Source: Cricetomys ansorgei (Eukaryota > Chordata > Mammalia > Rodentia > Nesomyidae). From it: DNA of 64,000 nt. The notes beneath the pieces are model-generated. The model was not told the origin of the DNA. It was given only the letters and a program-made list of their open reading frames with translations, and did no database searches. How positions within the stretch are numbered: the stretch's first letter is position 1; every line of letters starts with the position of its first letter. Of the stretch, positions 11,463-22,862 are shown piece by piece. The stretch spans positions 1,594,501 through 1,658,500 of the forward strand of contig JAMJFZ010001222.1 in assembly GCA_026225945.1 (NCBI GenBank). The letters run 5' to 3'. The position numbers were made by a program, and so were the translations under genes.

Positions 11463-11654
11463 TGTGTGCATGTGTGTCTTTATGTGTATGTGTGTGAATG
11501 CATGTGTCTATGTATATGTATGTTTGTGTATATGTACGTCTGTGTGTATGTGTATATATGTGTGAATGTCTGTCTACATGTGTCTCTGTGTATGTGTGTC
11601 TGTGTTTATGCTTGTGTTTGTATGTGAATGTATATGTGTATGTGTGCGTCTGTG

Positions 11655-11697
<43 letters not shown>

Positions 11698-11700
11698 TAA
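11463..11700. repeat. TG/TATG-rich low-complexity array
   Basis: About 240 bases of tgtgtatgtgtgtc-like degenerate units ending in a purer (TG)n. Confidence 0.9.
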
Positions 11701-11845
11701 GTAAGGTGGGCCAATGAGACAGGAGACCCAGGAGCTACAGTTAAGTCAAGCGGAAGTCCTAGCACAGGTCAGCCCTAGGGTGGTGGTAGTAAGCCTCATT
11801 TGAGACACAGAGACTCATGCCAATCATTCACAAATCTCGTTGCAG

Positions 11846-12014
11846 AAACCCGAAGCTCCAGCACCTCCCAGTATAGAGGAGGGCACCTGCTTCTTCCCCA
11901 AACCTCCAGTGGACCCCGCAAAGATAAGAAGAATTAGTGGTGCGCGTGCACGCTTCTACAGGGCCGCATCCCAGGGAGCGCTTCTGCCTGACAGACCCCT
12001 TCCTGCTGCCCAGT
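11846..12014 (+). CDS. ARMC2: ARMC2 coding exon (conserved FPKPPVDPAKIRR block)
   Basis: A 169-nt exon of 56 codons plus one base. Acceptor: tcgttgcag at 11845. Donor: gtaagg at 12015. It encodes KPEAPAP..., then the highly conserved block FPKPPVDPAKIRRISGARAR, then FYRAASQGALLPDRPLP. Human ARMC2 reads FPKPPVDPAKIRRVSNARAR and LFRAASQRALLPDRSLP here, which makes this one of the clearest anchors for the gene. The segment is basic and contains no known enzymatic motif; no function has been assigned to it that I know of. The exon starts in phase 0 and leaves one base (T), completed as serine by the exon at 19825. Confidence 0.95.
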
Positions 12015-12339
12015 GTAAGGCCCTGTAATGCCCTGCAAACCCAGAGACAGGCAAACTGCTTGAATTTGCATAGAAAAGCTGTTTTTATGTAATTTTTCCC
12101 AGATGGTTCGTACATACATTTAGACCTTGATAATATTGGCCACCAGCTGCTAAGAAAACTGTTTATGTATTTCTTTCCAGTTATTTATAAAGGATATCTA
12201 AATATCATCATTGGAAAAAACATTACTTGGTGAGAAAAGAATATTAGGGTGCTTTCAAATGGATGGTTCCCCTATATCACAAAGAAGTAATGTTTAGGGT
12301 AGAATTCAAAAAGTTGTTAATTTCATTAGAAATTAATGA

Positions 12340-12532
12340 GAATTGGGCCACTGAAATGGTCAAGTGGGTAAGGGTGCATCCTGCCAAGCCTGACAAGCCC
12401 GAGTTTCATCCGTGGAACCCAAGTGGTGGGAGGAAAGAACCAACCCCTGAGAGTTGTCCTCTGACCTTCACATCTGTACCATGGCCCCATGAGCATGCAT
12501 GCATACAATAAATTAAAACACAAAAAATATTT
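12340..12532 (+). repeat. B2/B3-family SINE
   Basis: tRNA-derived head (aatggtcaagtgggtaaggg), B box-like gagtttcatccgtggaaccc, body gttgtcctctgaccttcaca, and end gagcatgcatgcatacaata before an A-rich tail. Confidence 0.8.
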
Positions 12533-14084
12533 TATAGAAATGAATGAGACTTAAGAGTCTTGTAATACACCAACTCTGGCTTTAATAGCTTTCTGATCCT
12601 GTGTATATGTGAGCATAAGTGGAATAGGTCTTTTATTCCTGCTGAACAAGTTCTGGCCATGTGCCTAGACCTACATGTGGAGGCAGAAGACGTCATCTTG
12701 TAAGGCGTGGGTCAGCATATGGATCAACCTCTACCCAGGCGCATTCCAGCCTCCCAAGTGCGGGGACAGAAGGAGTAATTGGTGGGGTGGCAAGAAATGT
12801 GGTGGATAACACTAACATTGAAAAAAAAAAAAAGAAATAGAACAAAGTAATAGGAACTTTCGGGGCACAGCACGCAGGTAAGGACTGCGTCAGACTCCAG
12901 CTGCTGGGAGTGTTGGAGGCCTGCTGCACACTGGCTTCTTACTGTGTGTGGTCAACAGTTTGGAAAGCTACTTTAGCAGAAGCTAATTGAACTGGACCTT
13001 CCTCATTAGGGACTGGTGAGGAGGCTCTGAAGCTCTGTTACACAGGTTGTCTAAAGCACTCTCTGGACGGATGCCTCTGTCTAAACATCCTACTTGTTTG
13101 ACTTGCAAGCTTTCATTTTATGTCACTGCTGACATTTAAAGGGTAGCAGGACCTTGTGGAAGGAGCCAGATTTATGTCTTCTTGTGAAAAATCAGATGTG
13201 GTGGGACTCTGTCTCCTTCTGTAGCAGAATGGTTGGAGCTCAGTGATGTCCACATAGCTGGGATAGGATCAGCAGGTCACTGGTACCCAAACTCTCCACA
13301 GGTATCTCCCCACTGGGTCATGGCTATAGATGAAGAGGCAAAATTCTTGAGAAAGTGTGGAAGTGTACAGGACTCCACGATGCCATAACCAAACGTATCG
13401 TGTGTCAGGGAGCTTGATGTCCTCCTTTGTCTCTGTTCCAATATGGCCACTCAGTCTGTCCGTGTTGAGCTCCTGAGTGTGGGTAGCATTCTAGATGAAC
13501 AGAATCCTCAGTGAATCAGGGGTGACAGAGAGATGATGGCAGAACGGAAGAGTGAGACCAAGGGCTCCCCACAGGCTGTGAAGAAGACACAGTGGATAAC
13601 AGCAGATCACTGTCATCTTTAGTCAGGGCTTTGGTAAGGTGCCTTGAAGAGGTGATACATGAGTTGGCATACTCCTTAGTGAGACTTAGGCAGCCATGGA
13701 CAGCCTGTGGGCAGAGTGTCCACGTCAAAAGGACAGGCAAGCAGAAAGGCCCAACCTGGGAGTGAGCTCAGGCAGAAGGTGGGGAAGCTGGAGCTGGAGG
13801 CTCTGCAGCTCCAGGAACATGAACAGAGGGCCTGACTCGATTCTGCCCACCATGAACAGCAGGACAACAGTCAAGGCAGTGATAACATGGCTTCTGGTTT
13901 TAGTTGTAGCTGCATAACTTTAGTAGCTGGGGAACTTTAGTACAGAAATGATCCCCAAAATATAATTTTTCTGAGGAATCAAGGCCCCTTACAAATAAAC
14001 TCCCCTGTACCTGAGCTCACTGAGACCTGCTTCTTACTCACTTGTTCCTGTCGGTGTGAGGTGACCAGGGTGAGAAGCCTTCCC

Positions 14085-14146
14085 CCCTCCCTGTCCCCCT
14101 CCCCCTCCCTGTCCCCCTTCCCCCCTCCCTGTCCCCCCCCCCTGCT
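14085..14146. repeat. C-rich tract
   Basis: Repeated ccctccctgtccccctcc-type units; the minus strand is G-rich with many runs of four or more G. Confidence 0.9.
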
Positions 14147-15116
14147 GTGCATCCTGGCCCTGACTTGGAGGCCACAGTACTCCAGTTCCTGGCTGGAGGG
14201 CCAGCACCTCCCAGTACACTGGGGTGGGTTTTCATTCCAGTTCTTTACCCACTGTGTTTGGCAGTAGGCCCATATTTCTGACTTTCTGACTTCTGTGCCT
14301 ACTCTCAGGAAATAATGACAGTAAGAAGTCATTGTCATTTTAAAAGCGCACATCAATTTAAAACCCTACTGGAACTGCCCCACCCTGAAGTCCCTGTCAT
14401 TTGTGCAGGAGCTGTACTCTCTAGTGTCTAGAAAAGGTGCTTCTCTGGGTCACAGAGGCCCTGCAGCTGTCTGCGTCGGAAGACCTGGGGTGTGCCTTTA
14501 GCTCAGGTGCGGTGGCAGATTTAGAATTCTCCGGTTGAGGATGGGAAAAGGGCAGAGGCTGTGGTCATCCTAGGCACAGGCAGTCAGGCGCTTGGTGTTG
14601 ACCTGAAGCTGATCTCACCCGAGCTATCCAAACCAGAGGCCGCGGGGCAGAAGCTACTGTCCCCAGTCTCTGTCACATTTTCCATCACCAAGCCCTCTTC
14701 AGCTTCCTCCTTTCCTGCCACTCCCAAAGCATTTACCACCCCTTACCCATCCCTGCCTCCTTCCCTTTAGATTTGTCCTCAGCCCTGTAGGAGGTTACAG
14801 GGTTTCAGCACAAGAACTGTCAGCAGAGTCATTTAGCTTAGACGGAGATGGAAAAGTATCCTGGCATTCAGGAGCCCAGGAACCACACAGCTCTGAGGTG
14901 GGGAAGGCTTCCCCAGGTGAGCTGGAGTGTTACAGTGTAACAACTCCACTCCACTGCTCCCTCTGATGGGAGAAGTTTCCCCTCTGAGGGAAAATGTCCC
15001 CTGCTGAGCTGAGGCGTTCTTTGCTTCTTCTCTTCCTTGTGGCTGCCTTCCCTGAGGAGGAAGGCGGCAGCCTAAGCTGTGCCCCTACTGAGCAGAGTGG
15101 CTTTTACAGTGTCCCT

Positions 15117-15117
<1 letters not shown>

Positions 15118-15168
<51 letters not shown>
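15118..15168. repeat. (TG)n microsatellite
   Basis: Pure TG dinucleotides, about 25 units. Confidence 0.95.
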
Positions 15169-15174
<6 letters not shown>

Positions 15175-15717
15175 TTCGAGGGTGGCCTGTGATTGGTGGG
15201 ATTTTTTTCACCCTTATTTGAATAGTCTGGGAAGGGTTGAGAGGCCCAGCTTGGGGCCATGTGAGTTAGTTGGGGACACTTGTACACTGCTCTGCCAGGT
15301 TGGGGGACCCCACAGCTGGCTGGGAGTGGGTCCCTGGTAGTCCCAAGGTAGGAACTTTTCTATTGGGGTGGGAGTTGTCTCAAGCCCTGGAGCTCCCAGG
15401 CCTCACAGAGCCAGACTCCCGCAAAGGGGCAGTGTGCCATGCTGGCTACCCAGTGGTCCTCAGGGCTGTTTGGGGTTCATAGTGGGCACAGGGGTTGGTA
15501 GCTGGGCCCCCAGGGTCCCCAGCAGGGTAGTGAGGGAGCCAAACAGCAGCCCACAGAGGCAGCTGGCAGCAGGAGGACTTCAGATGCTGGGAAAGGACAG
15601 GTTTGTTCCATAGCAGTGGCTGTGGGTGGGGGGGCCCCAGGCAGTGAGGCAAGGCCCCCCGGAGCACACCCACTGAGGGAGAGAGAGCAGGAGGGGGCTT
15701 ACACAGATGCCCTACTC

Positions 15718-15937
15718 CAGTGGTCCCCATCCTTCCTAATGCCGCAACCATTGAATATAGTTCCTCAACTTGTGGTGACCTTCAACCATACATTTTTTTC
15801 ATTGCTACTTCATAACTTCATTTACTACTACTATACATTGTAACGTAAATATCTGATATACAGGATGATCTTAGGTGACCCCTGTGAAAGGATGACCCCC
15901 CCCAAAGAAGTTGTGACCCACAGGTTGAGAATTGCTG
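15718..15937 (+). mobile_element. URR1-type hAT DNA element with 8-bp target-site duplication
   Basis: A non-autonomous hAT-class element about 220 bases long. Terminal inverted repeats are CAGTGGTCCCCATCC at the start and ...GGTTGAGAATTGCTG at the end. Body contains ttcattgctacttcataact and aaatatctgatatacaggat, typical of URR1. It is flanked by CCCTACTC and CCCTACCC, an 8-bp duplication with one change, as hAT insertion predicts. No transposase is encoded. Confidence 0.9.
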
Positions 15938-16727
15938 CCCTACCCTTTTACTCCAGAGGACCATGGGAAATATTTGTATCCTGTGTCCCATAAAGCGTTA
16001 AGAGGTCAAGAAGGGAATACATCAGATAGCATCACCCCCTGTTCAGAGTCCTTCAGAGGACCTCTGTGCCTCCAAGAATGATGACCACACTGAGTTCCAG
16101 AAAATTCCAGAGGATGCTACACGCACCATGTTAGCAGCCGTTCCTTGGAAGTAGACCCAGAGTTCAGGAAAGTCAGAGATGCACTGCTCATTCCTGGCCG
16201 TGCATTCAGGAGCATGCCAGAAGGGGAAGAAAGCCATTCAGCACACACTGTTCAGTGCTCAGTCAGCCCACATTTCTCAAGCTGACCTGACTATGGAATC
16301 TCTCAGGAACCCACTAGGCAAATACTAGTCTGTTCTAGAAGGCAGAAAGCCTGTTTTGTAAAGGTCTAGACGGTACGTATTTTGGTGCCTGTGGCCCCCT
16401 CTATCTCTGCAATATCTTCACCTCTGCCACTCTACTGCAGAGGTAGCCATTGACGACTATGCACTGAAATTAGAACTGTACATGATTTTTGTCATATTGT
16501 TGCTCACTTGAGTTCCCTCACCCCCACCCTACCCCAGACAGTCCAAGTTTAAAAAAACCACCTTTATTTTGCAGATTATTAAAACATGAGGCAGACCAGA
16601 TTTCCTGGCCTCTGCCCAAGAGATGTTCCCTTTGCAAGCACAGCCGTTGTGACCTGTCCCTGGCCTGATAAAGTTCCAGGCCCTTGTCTTGCCTCTCCTC
16701 CTGCATCCCAAAAGCCAATACATATTA

Positions 16728-17088
16728 GTAACTTTTCTGTAACAAAATACTTGATAGCTGAAACTTACAGTAGGGGGCTTTTATTTTGGCTCTTGGTTTG
16801 AAAGGATGTAAGACCATCATGGCAGGGAAGGCTTGGTTAGCCAGGCCGGCTTTGTCCCTGGTAGCAGGGACATGAGGCTTCTTGTTCACATCTCAGCGGA
16901 GAGGAGACAGAAAGCAGGTCCTTGGCTATAAACTTAAAAGCCTGTTGCCTAGCAACCTACTTCTCTCAATTAGGCCCCACCCACTGAAAGTTCCTTAACC
17001 TCCCAAAACAGTACCACTGGCTGAGAACCAAATGTTCAGACTCATGCACCCAGGCTGGACATTTCCCACTCAAACCCGAATAGTGTGT
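16728..17088 (-). mobile_element. MaLR-type LTR, minus orientation
   Basis: Inverted MaLR LTR features: gtaacaaaatacttgatagc, ggcttttattttggctcttg, accatcatggcagggaaggc, attaggccccacccactgaa, and ggacatttcccactcaaacc at the far end. Confidence 0.65.
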
Positions 17089-17637
17089 CCCTAGGAGTCT
17101 TCCCTTCAGTCCCACACACCCTGTTGGGTCAAGCCTCAAGCAGGATCCGTTGTATTATCTGCTGGGCTCAGTACAAGAGACAAATTTGGAGAGTGTCTAC
17201 AAATGAAGTATTTCAAGGTGACAGCAGCAGAACATCAAATGGAGTGAGGTGCCCACCCATCTCCCAGCCCCTCCCCCACTCTGTCACCTCGCTACTGTCT
17301 AGAACATTGGACTGCATTTATCTCAACGCATCTCCCCTCTCTCTCCCCTTCTGGTAGGTCAAGCAGCTTCAGTTGTCAACATGCTTTTCTGTGTTGCTTG
17401 AGCTCTGTAGCTGTGCAAAAGATATCTAAGACAGCTGTTCCCATGTAATAACACCGAAGGGGGAGGGGCCTGCCTCTTCTTGAAGTTTACCTATGGTGGA
17501 CAGTGGAACTCCACATATGTATGGGGGGGCACTGAGAATCATATATGCTTAGGGTTTTGGTCCCCTCCTCTACTGGTTTGAGTTTTATGCTTGTTTTTTT
17601 CTACAAGTTTGAGCTTGTTTTTTTCCTAAATATAGTC

Positions 17638-17822
17638 TTTTATTTTAATGGACGTTTTGCCTGCATACATGCCTGGTATCCCTGTAGGCCATAAGAGAGT
17701 GTCTGATCCCCTGAAACTTGAGCTGAAACTCTGTGAGCCCCCATGTGGGTGCTGGGAATCAAACTCAGGTTCTCTGGAAGAGCAGTCAGTGCTCTTAATC
17801 ACTGAGCCATCCCTCCAGTCTG
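17638..17822 (-). repeat. B3-family SINE
   Basis: Inverted B2/B3: tgcctgcatacatgcctggt, cccatgtgggtgctgggaat, caaactcaggttctctggaa and gagcagtcagtgctcttaat, ending ccatccctccag. Confidence 0.85.
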
Positions 17823-17829
17823 CTTGTTT

Positions 17830-17985
17830 GTTTTCTGAGCTAGGGTCTTACATTATAACCCTGGCTGCCCTCAAACTCTGTATATAGACCAGGCTAGCCT
17901 TGAACTTTTAGAAGTCCTCCTGCCTCTGCCCCTGCCTCTGCCTGTGCCTCCTGAGATTGCATGCCACCATGGCTGGACGTGCTCA
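17830..17985 (-). repeat. B1 SINE
   Basis: Inverted B1 directly after the B3 copy: gagctagggtcttacattat, gaccaggctagccttgaact, then a short duplicated ctgcctctgcc stretch and gcatgccaccatggctgg. Confidence 0.75.
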
Positions 17986-18648
17986 GTCTGTGGCTCTCAT
18001 CTGGAGTCGGAGTGAGTGGCAAGCTCACCTTTGTGGGAATAATGACGTGGTCAGTGCGTGGTGAGGACAGCTCCTGGCTTTGACACTGCTGTGCCCCCTT
18101 CTGGAAGATCAGTGGGTAGACTCACTGGTGTTTGGAACGTTACCTGGCATGTAGTGCTTCTCGGTAAGTGTGTGTAGAGGGAGTGAATGGGGGACACACT
18201 AAAACCAGAGTGAGAGACTGAATGGTTTGTAATCTAAAGCAGTATGTGCTTTGTGAATGCGAAGTGCAGTTGCTTACGTGTGCTGCATAGGCACAGGCCA
18301 GAGCAAGGTTCTGGGGTTCCAGTAACAATTAACATTAAGTCCACGTTCTGAGTGTCACAGAGATAGCAGGAGACGGCAGGAACACTGAGAGATACGAACG
18401 TGTATCAGAGCTGGTGCTCAGGTATTTGCCCTTGAACCCGAGTCTGATGGGATTAAAGCCAAAGCCTGGAGCCAGGCAGCTGTGGTGGTGACCTGAAGGC
18501 TCCACTCCTGCCCTGAGCCCCTCGGGGCACTTCAGTCCTTAACTTCCTCACCTCCGCCAATATTTCGGGTTCCTCATAACTGCAGAGTGCCCTGTTTTGG
18601 AAGCAGGGAGCTGGACTGACAGGTAGATAGGGGCTTTGTCACCATTGG

Positions 18649-18678
18649 CTTATTTTATTTTATTTTATTTTATTTTTC
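18649..18678. repeat. (TTTTA)n simple repeat
   Basis: Five to six ttatt units. Confidence 0.85.
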
Positions 18679-19324
18679 TAACACGAAGTTCACTTGATCT
18701 CAATGCCCATCTACGCTTGGGAGATTTATCCTGTCTTCCCTTTGACACAGACTAGGCTAGTGGCAGGTGGATCACAAGCTATTACTGGTGTCCGTCTGCT
18801 GATAGGAAAGCTGTATTTTGAGTATAAGAATCTGCATTCCTAAACTCAGTGTGTGTTCCGTTTCAGAACTGGGCTGTGATCTTGCTGACCTATCTTGTCT
18901 TCTTAGTGGATCACACTGTTACTACCCTGGGACCCTATGACCTCCACCTCCAGGACCCTCCCACCCCCCAGCACACACACCTGCACAATCTGCAGCCCTC
19001 CTCCTCCACTCTAGGCACATGCCTGCCCAGGAACCTCCGCACTAGCTGGTCACCTGCTCCAAACACTGTCTGGCTGCGAGCCTTTGCCCTCCTTCCTCTA
19101 ACACCCTCCACCCCTCATTAAAACTGAAGTCTCTCCCTCCCATCTCCTCCATTCTTTTCCTCTTTTCTACTACTGCTTTCTGTTTGCACTTATTAAAAGA
19201 CATTGCGTACTTTGTTATTGTATACTACTTATAAAAAGACCGATGTAAATCCCATGACTAAGGGAATCTCATTTGTCACTGAGGTACCACTTGTACTTGA
19301 CACTCTATAAATTGTATTAATTAT

Positions 19325-19472
19325 TTTTGGGTTTTGTTGACACTAAATCTCAGGTAACCTAGCCTGGTCTAGAACCTGCTTTGTAGTAAAGACTGTCCCG
19401 GAACTTCCTAACTTCTTCCCTCTACTTCCCAACTGTCTAGGATTACAGGTATCTGCCATCACACTCAGCCAT
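19325..19472 (-). repeat. B1 SINE, degenerate
   Basis: Inverted: aacctagcctggtctagaac, aactgtctaggattacaggt, ctgccatcacactcagcc. Confidence 0.6.
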
Positions 19473-19824
19473 AAATTATTTTTAAGTGAAAAAATACTAA
19501 TGTTATATTTAGGAGAATTCTTGCTATGGGCTCAGGGGTACTTAAGCGGGATAGGCAGTTCATAAGCGTAAGTCCTTGTGTTTTCCTTCATGTAGACTCT
19601 AAGCCAACGGAGTTGATGTCTGATTCACTTTTCATTTTTCATCGCAGAAACCATGGTGCCAAGCCTAAAACTGTACTAGATTTTTATTGTATGTTCAAGA
19701 GAGGCTTTGACCTGACTTGATTATAAGCAAGGGTAGCTTGCTTAGTTTGTATTAATCCATAGACTGCACACAGACATTGAAAAGCAGCGGTTCCTGAAGA
19801 AATAACATTCCCTTGTTGTTTCAG

Positions 19825-20029
19825 CAAAGACCCTGGAGGGATCCGAAGAAGCAGCGCCAGTGGGAAATTCTACAGCAAAAATGAATGGAACTCATTTAAT
19901 AGGGTCCCACATCACTGGCCACTTAAAGAGTCACCCGCTCCAACTTGCTTATGACCAAGGCTTCAGAGAAACCAAAGAGCAAGAAGTGTTCAAGGAAGCT
20001 TGCCCACCGCCTTGTCTCCAAAGTGGAGG
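19825..20029 (+). CDS. ARMC2: ARMC2 coding exon (HLKSHPLQL block)
   Basis: A 205-nt exon: two bases completing a serine codon, 67 codons, and two trailing bases. Acceptor: ccttgttgtttcag at 19824. It encodes an acidic and polar stretch, then TAKMNGTHLIGSHITG, the conserved HLKSHPLQL, and GFRETKEQEVFKEAC. Human ARMC2 has VKINGIYL, HLKSHPLQL and GFSEIKEQEMFK in the same order. The donor is read as GG|gtcagt at 20030, a weak site (C at +3), but it is the one that keeps phase with the next exon (GG joined to G gives glycine) and matches the human NGG/GKRH junction. The segment is predicted disordered and diverges faster than the armadillo exons. Confidence 0.92.
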
Positions 20030-22819
20030 GTCAGTAGTCTTTGTTGTGGGTTTTGGGGTCAGGGTAATTATTGTCACTCACTGGTTCCCTGTCTTATATA
20101 GAAGATTGACTTGCTCTCTCCCTCTTACGTAAGCATGTTTTTAAGTTAATGCATGATGGGAGAAACTTTTTTCTCCTCATGATTGAATAGGAATGGTTTC
20201 CCATGACTACCTGTCTGACCGTAGAAACCCTGCTATGTGTAGCAGCCAACATGATGCACAGCAGGACTGTCAGATAAAGGTGAAGTTGGTGGGTTCAGCT
20301 GGGCCCCGAGTGGCTGACGAGTGAGCCTTCTGTTTGTGTATTTTTTGCTGGGCTTCCTTTGGCTTTAGTCCATTGTTGTAAACTCCACAAGAGAGGACAT
20401 TGTCTTATTCTCCAATAGAAACTTGATTTAAATATCTGTTGTGCTAACTGGCAGCTAAAACAGAAGCATGCTGTGCCATTGGTTTGCCCCTCATCCATGA
20501 ACGGTTGGGAATGGCTTTTTTTCCACACATGATCCTTATAGAGGGCGTCCCAGAAACCCTTTCCCTATCACGCTGAGGGTTTAGGGAGAGAGAAGCATTG
20601 TGGGGGGCCATGCCATTCTTACCCTGGTTCTCGACTAAAACCTTAAATCTAGACGTTGGAGCAGCAGCTAGAACAGGGAAAACAGGCTGTTTCCCAATCC
20701 TGGCCAGCAGTGATGCTAAGATAAGCAGGAGACCTTGGACAGGGCAGGGTCTCAGTTAAAGATCTTTTTTTTTCTAGAACTTTCCATTGGGTCATCATGG
20801 ACAACTGCCCAGTTCAAATTTGTTTAGCAAGATTAAATTCCACAGGCCATTTTAGGCCCCAAGTCCTTGTTGCTCTCAGGGACCGCTGAGCACCCTCTCC
20901 ACCCCACCCCCACGCCCAAAGTGGCCACTGGCAGCTTGTTAGCTGGGCGGAGCTGACCTTTTCTGCTGACAGAGCCTAAAGAGTGTCCCACTGAGAACTT
21001 GTACTAGACAACCTAGAATCCTTGTGGCATCGCTCTGCATTCAGAACATTTTGAAATCAAGGGAAAGATGGCAGATATCCTTACGTGAAAAAGAACAGGC
21101 TTTTGCTGGCAGCTCTTTTTCCAGTTGGTGAGTGAGGCTCCGGCTGTGGTGCTCACCACCCCGGCGTGAGAGACAGCAGGCCCCTTGCCCACAGGAAAGC
21201 AGAGCATTTATCCTGCCGCATCCCCTTACAGTGATGCAAACTGACCGGATAGAAACAGACAAGAGCCAGTGAATTCATGTGTTTATTTATTCCCGTGAAA
21301 CTTCAGATATTGCGAAACATCTGGACAGGCCAGTGTTCATTATGCCTCTCTCTTTCTGGGACAGCGGGAGCATTTTAGTGACATATTCTATCCCAGAAAC
21401 AGTGAAGGACAAACCCATTATGGGTGGACAGGCGTGTCCTTCAGCCTGTTCAAAATACCCAGGCGCTGGCAGCATCTCTAATTATTTTCCTTCTGTCTCC
21501 TGGGATGGTTGTGTGGAGTTCGGAGTTTGCTCCCAGTCATGTTCCTGTGCTCTGGCTCAGTCTCTGCCTCCTCCCAGCGCTGGGTGGAATTTTCTGAAGA
21601 CACGCCAACAGAAAAGTTTATATGGTGGGATTAAAACAAACGAGAAAATGGAAACTCTTAGCAATTCTCTCGTTAATTACATTTGTGAATCAGTCGGAGA
21701 CACTCAATCACTGTTTCTTGTAAACATTGAAGTGACTGTAGTTCCAAGAAATGCCCTTTGCTAAGCACTGGAGTATCCCCACTTTTGCTGGGTGCTCTCT
21801 TCCCTCAATTAGCAAGGTTTTTTTTTTTTTTATTCTAATCCTCAGACTGTAAAGTGGAAAACTGAGGATCCTTGTTCATGAGCTGGGCTGGCGGGACGTG
21901 GTGGACAAGGGGTGGAGCTGAGCGCAGGCCGGGAAGCCTGAGCTGATGGGGCAGAGCAAACGGGCAGGGTCCTCCAGGCTTCTCTGGCTCAGAGGAAAGA
22001 ATAGTTCGTATCAGCAAACCCGCTTTGATTTGTGCACCTTTAATTTAAAATATGGATAATTCAGACATTCGGGATGCCCTGGAGTTTAACTTCATGCTTA
22101 TTATGGGAAAAAACATGTGCTAAGCAAGGGAGCATTGAGAATGAAATGAGGGCACTCCGAAGAAGCTGCTTCTGAGCGCTCTTCTGTGTGCCCGGCACTG
22201 CGGGTCTCCACGCTCTTAAAGACTCCCTGGGGTTTAGAAAGTCTACGCCTCACCCCCACTCTGCTACCACGTGGACGCAGCCAGTAGAGCTGGCGCTTTG
22301 TGGGAGTGCGTGTGTCTGTCCCCACACACCCACCGCTGGTTCAGTCACGACGCTTTGTGTAAACGTGTAGGCCCCTCTTCAGGCCTCCTAGTGCTGCTCA
22401 AATTGTCATGGCTTGGAAATGTGGGCCTGAGAGGGCGGTTGTCGTCATCAGGATCATCATCCTGGCTACTGGATTAGTGTGAGCAGTGTAGACTCTTTAC
22501 TGGGAGCCAGAATCTCTGGAGTCAGGTTCCAGAGCCCCTCTGTCACTTGATTCAGCTGTGTACCCTTGCTGAGTCAGCTAACACTCTCAAGGGCTCTGCC
22601 TCGTAGCTTATATGGTGGAAATGGCTGTTGCTCTCTCCCTTCTCCTTCTGGCCTCCACTGTAGGCTGTGGAGTGGCCACTAAGGCTTGAAAGACTTGCTT
22701 GTAAGTTGTCAAGGGCCTTTATTGTGTGGGAATAAAAATCAAGGCCCGTCTCTTCTGTATATCACGCAGGAGGTCATCCTGGGCTATATGAAACCCTACC
22801 TGAAAAACAGTGAAAGGGA

Positions 22820-22822
22820 GAA

Positions 22823-22862
<40 letters not shown>
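22820..22862. repeat. (GA)n simple repeat
   Basis: About 20 GA units, following a short B1-like tail (cctgggctatatgaaaccct) at 22775-22810. Confidence 0.9.

Larger units (their letters stand above)
662..11845 (+). other. ARMC2 intron (11.2 kb)
   Basis: No exon recognised. Repeats listed separately occupy much of it: AT-rich stretch, minus-strand MaLR LTRs, B1, TG arrays, ID, the 6350-8985 LTR-like cluster, B4-like and B2 SINEs. Between 1100-1790, 2220-2960, 3750-5550, 5700-6190, 9430-10530 and 10970-11225 I see only unremarkable intronic sequence. Confidence 0.75.
12015..19824 (+). other. ARMC2 intron (7.8 kb)
   Basis: No exon recognised. It holds a B2/B3 SINE, a C-rich tract, a TG array, a URR1 hAT element, a MaLR LTR, adjacent minus-strand B3 and B1 copies, a (TTTTA)n run and a degenerate B1. 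I see nothing assignable in 12540-14080, 14150-15110, 15940-16720, 17090-17635 and 17990-18645, apart from possible old LTR internal sequence in 13100-13980 that I could not classify. Confidence 0.75.

Noticed and set aside
14816..15012. Possible fourth copy of the 6350/7506/8700 LTR-like family
   Set aside because: Shares only short pieces such as ctccctctgatggga and ctgctgagctgagg; too little to claim homology.
20580..20770. Possible retroviral LTR starting tgtggggggccatgcc
   Set aside because: The start resembles some rodent LTR ends, but I found no matching terminus, polypurine tract or target-site duplication.
21279..21764. Open frame of 161 codons, plus strand
   Set aside because: No domain, signal or homology I recognise; length is within chance for 64 kb read in six frames.
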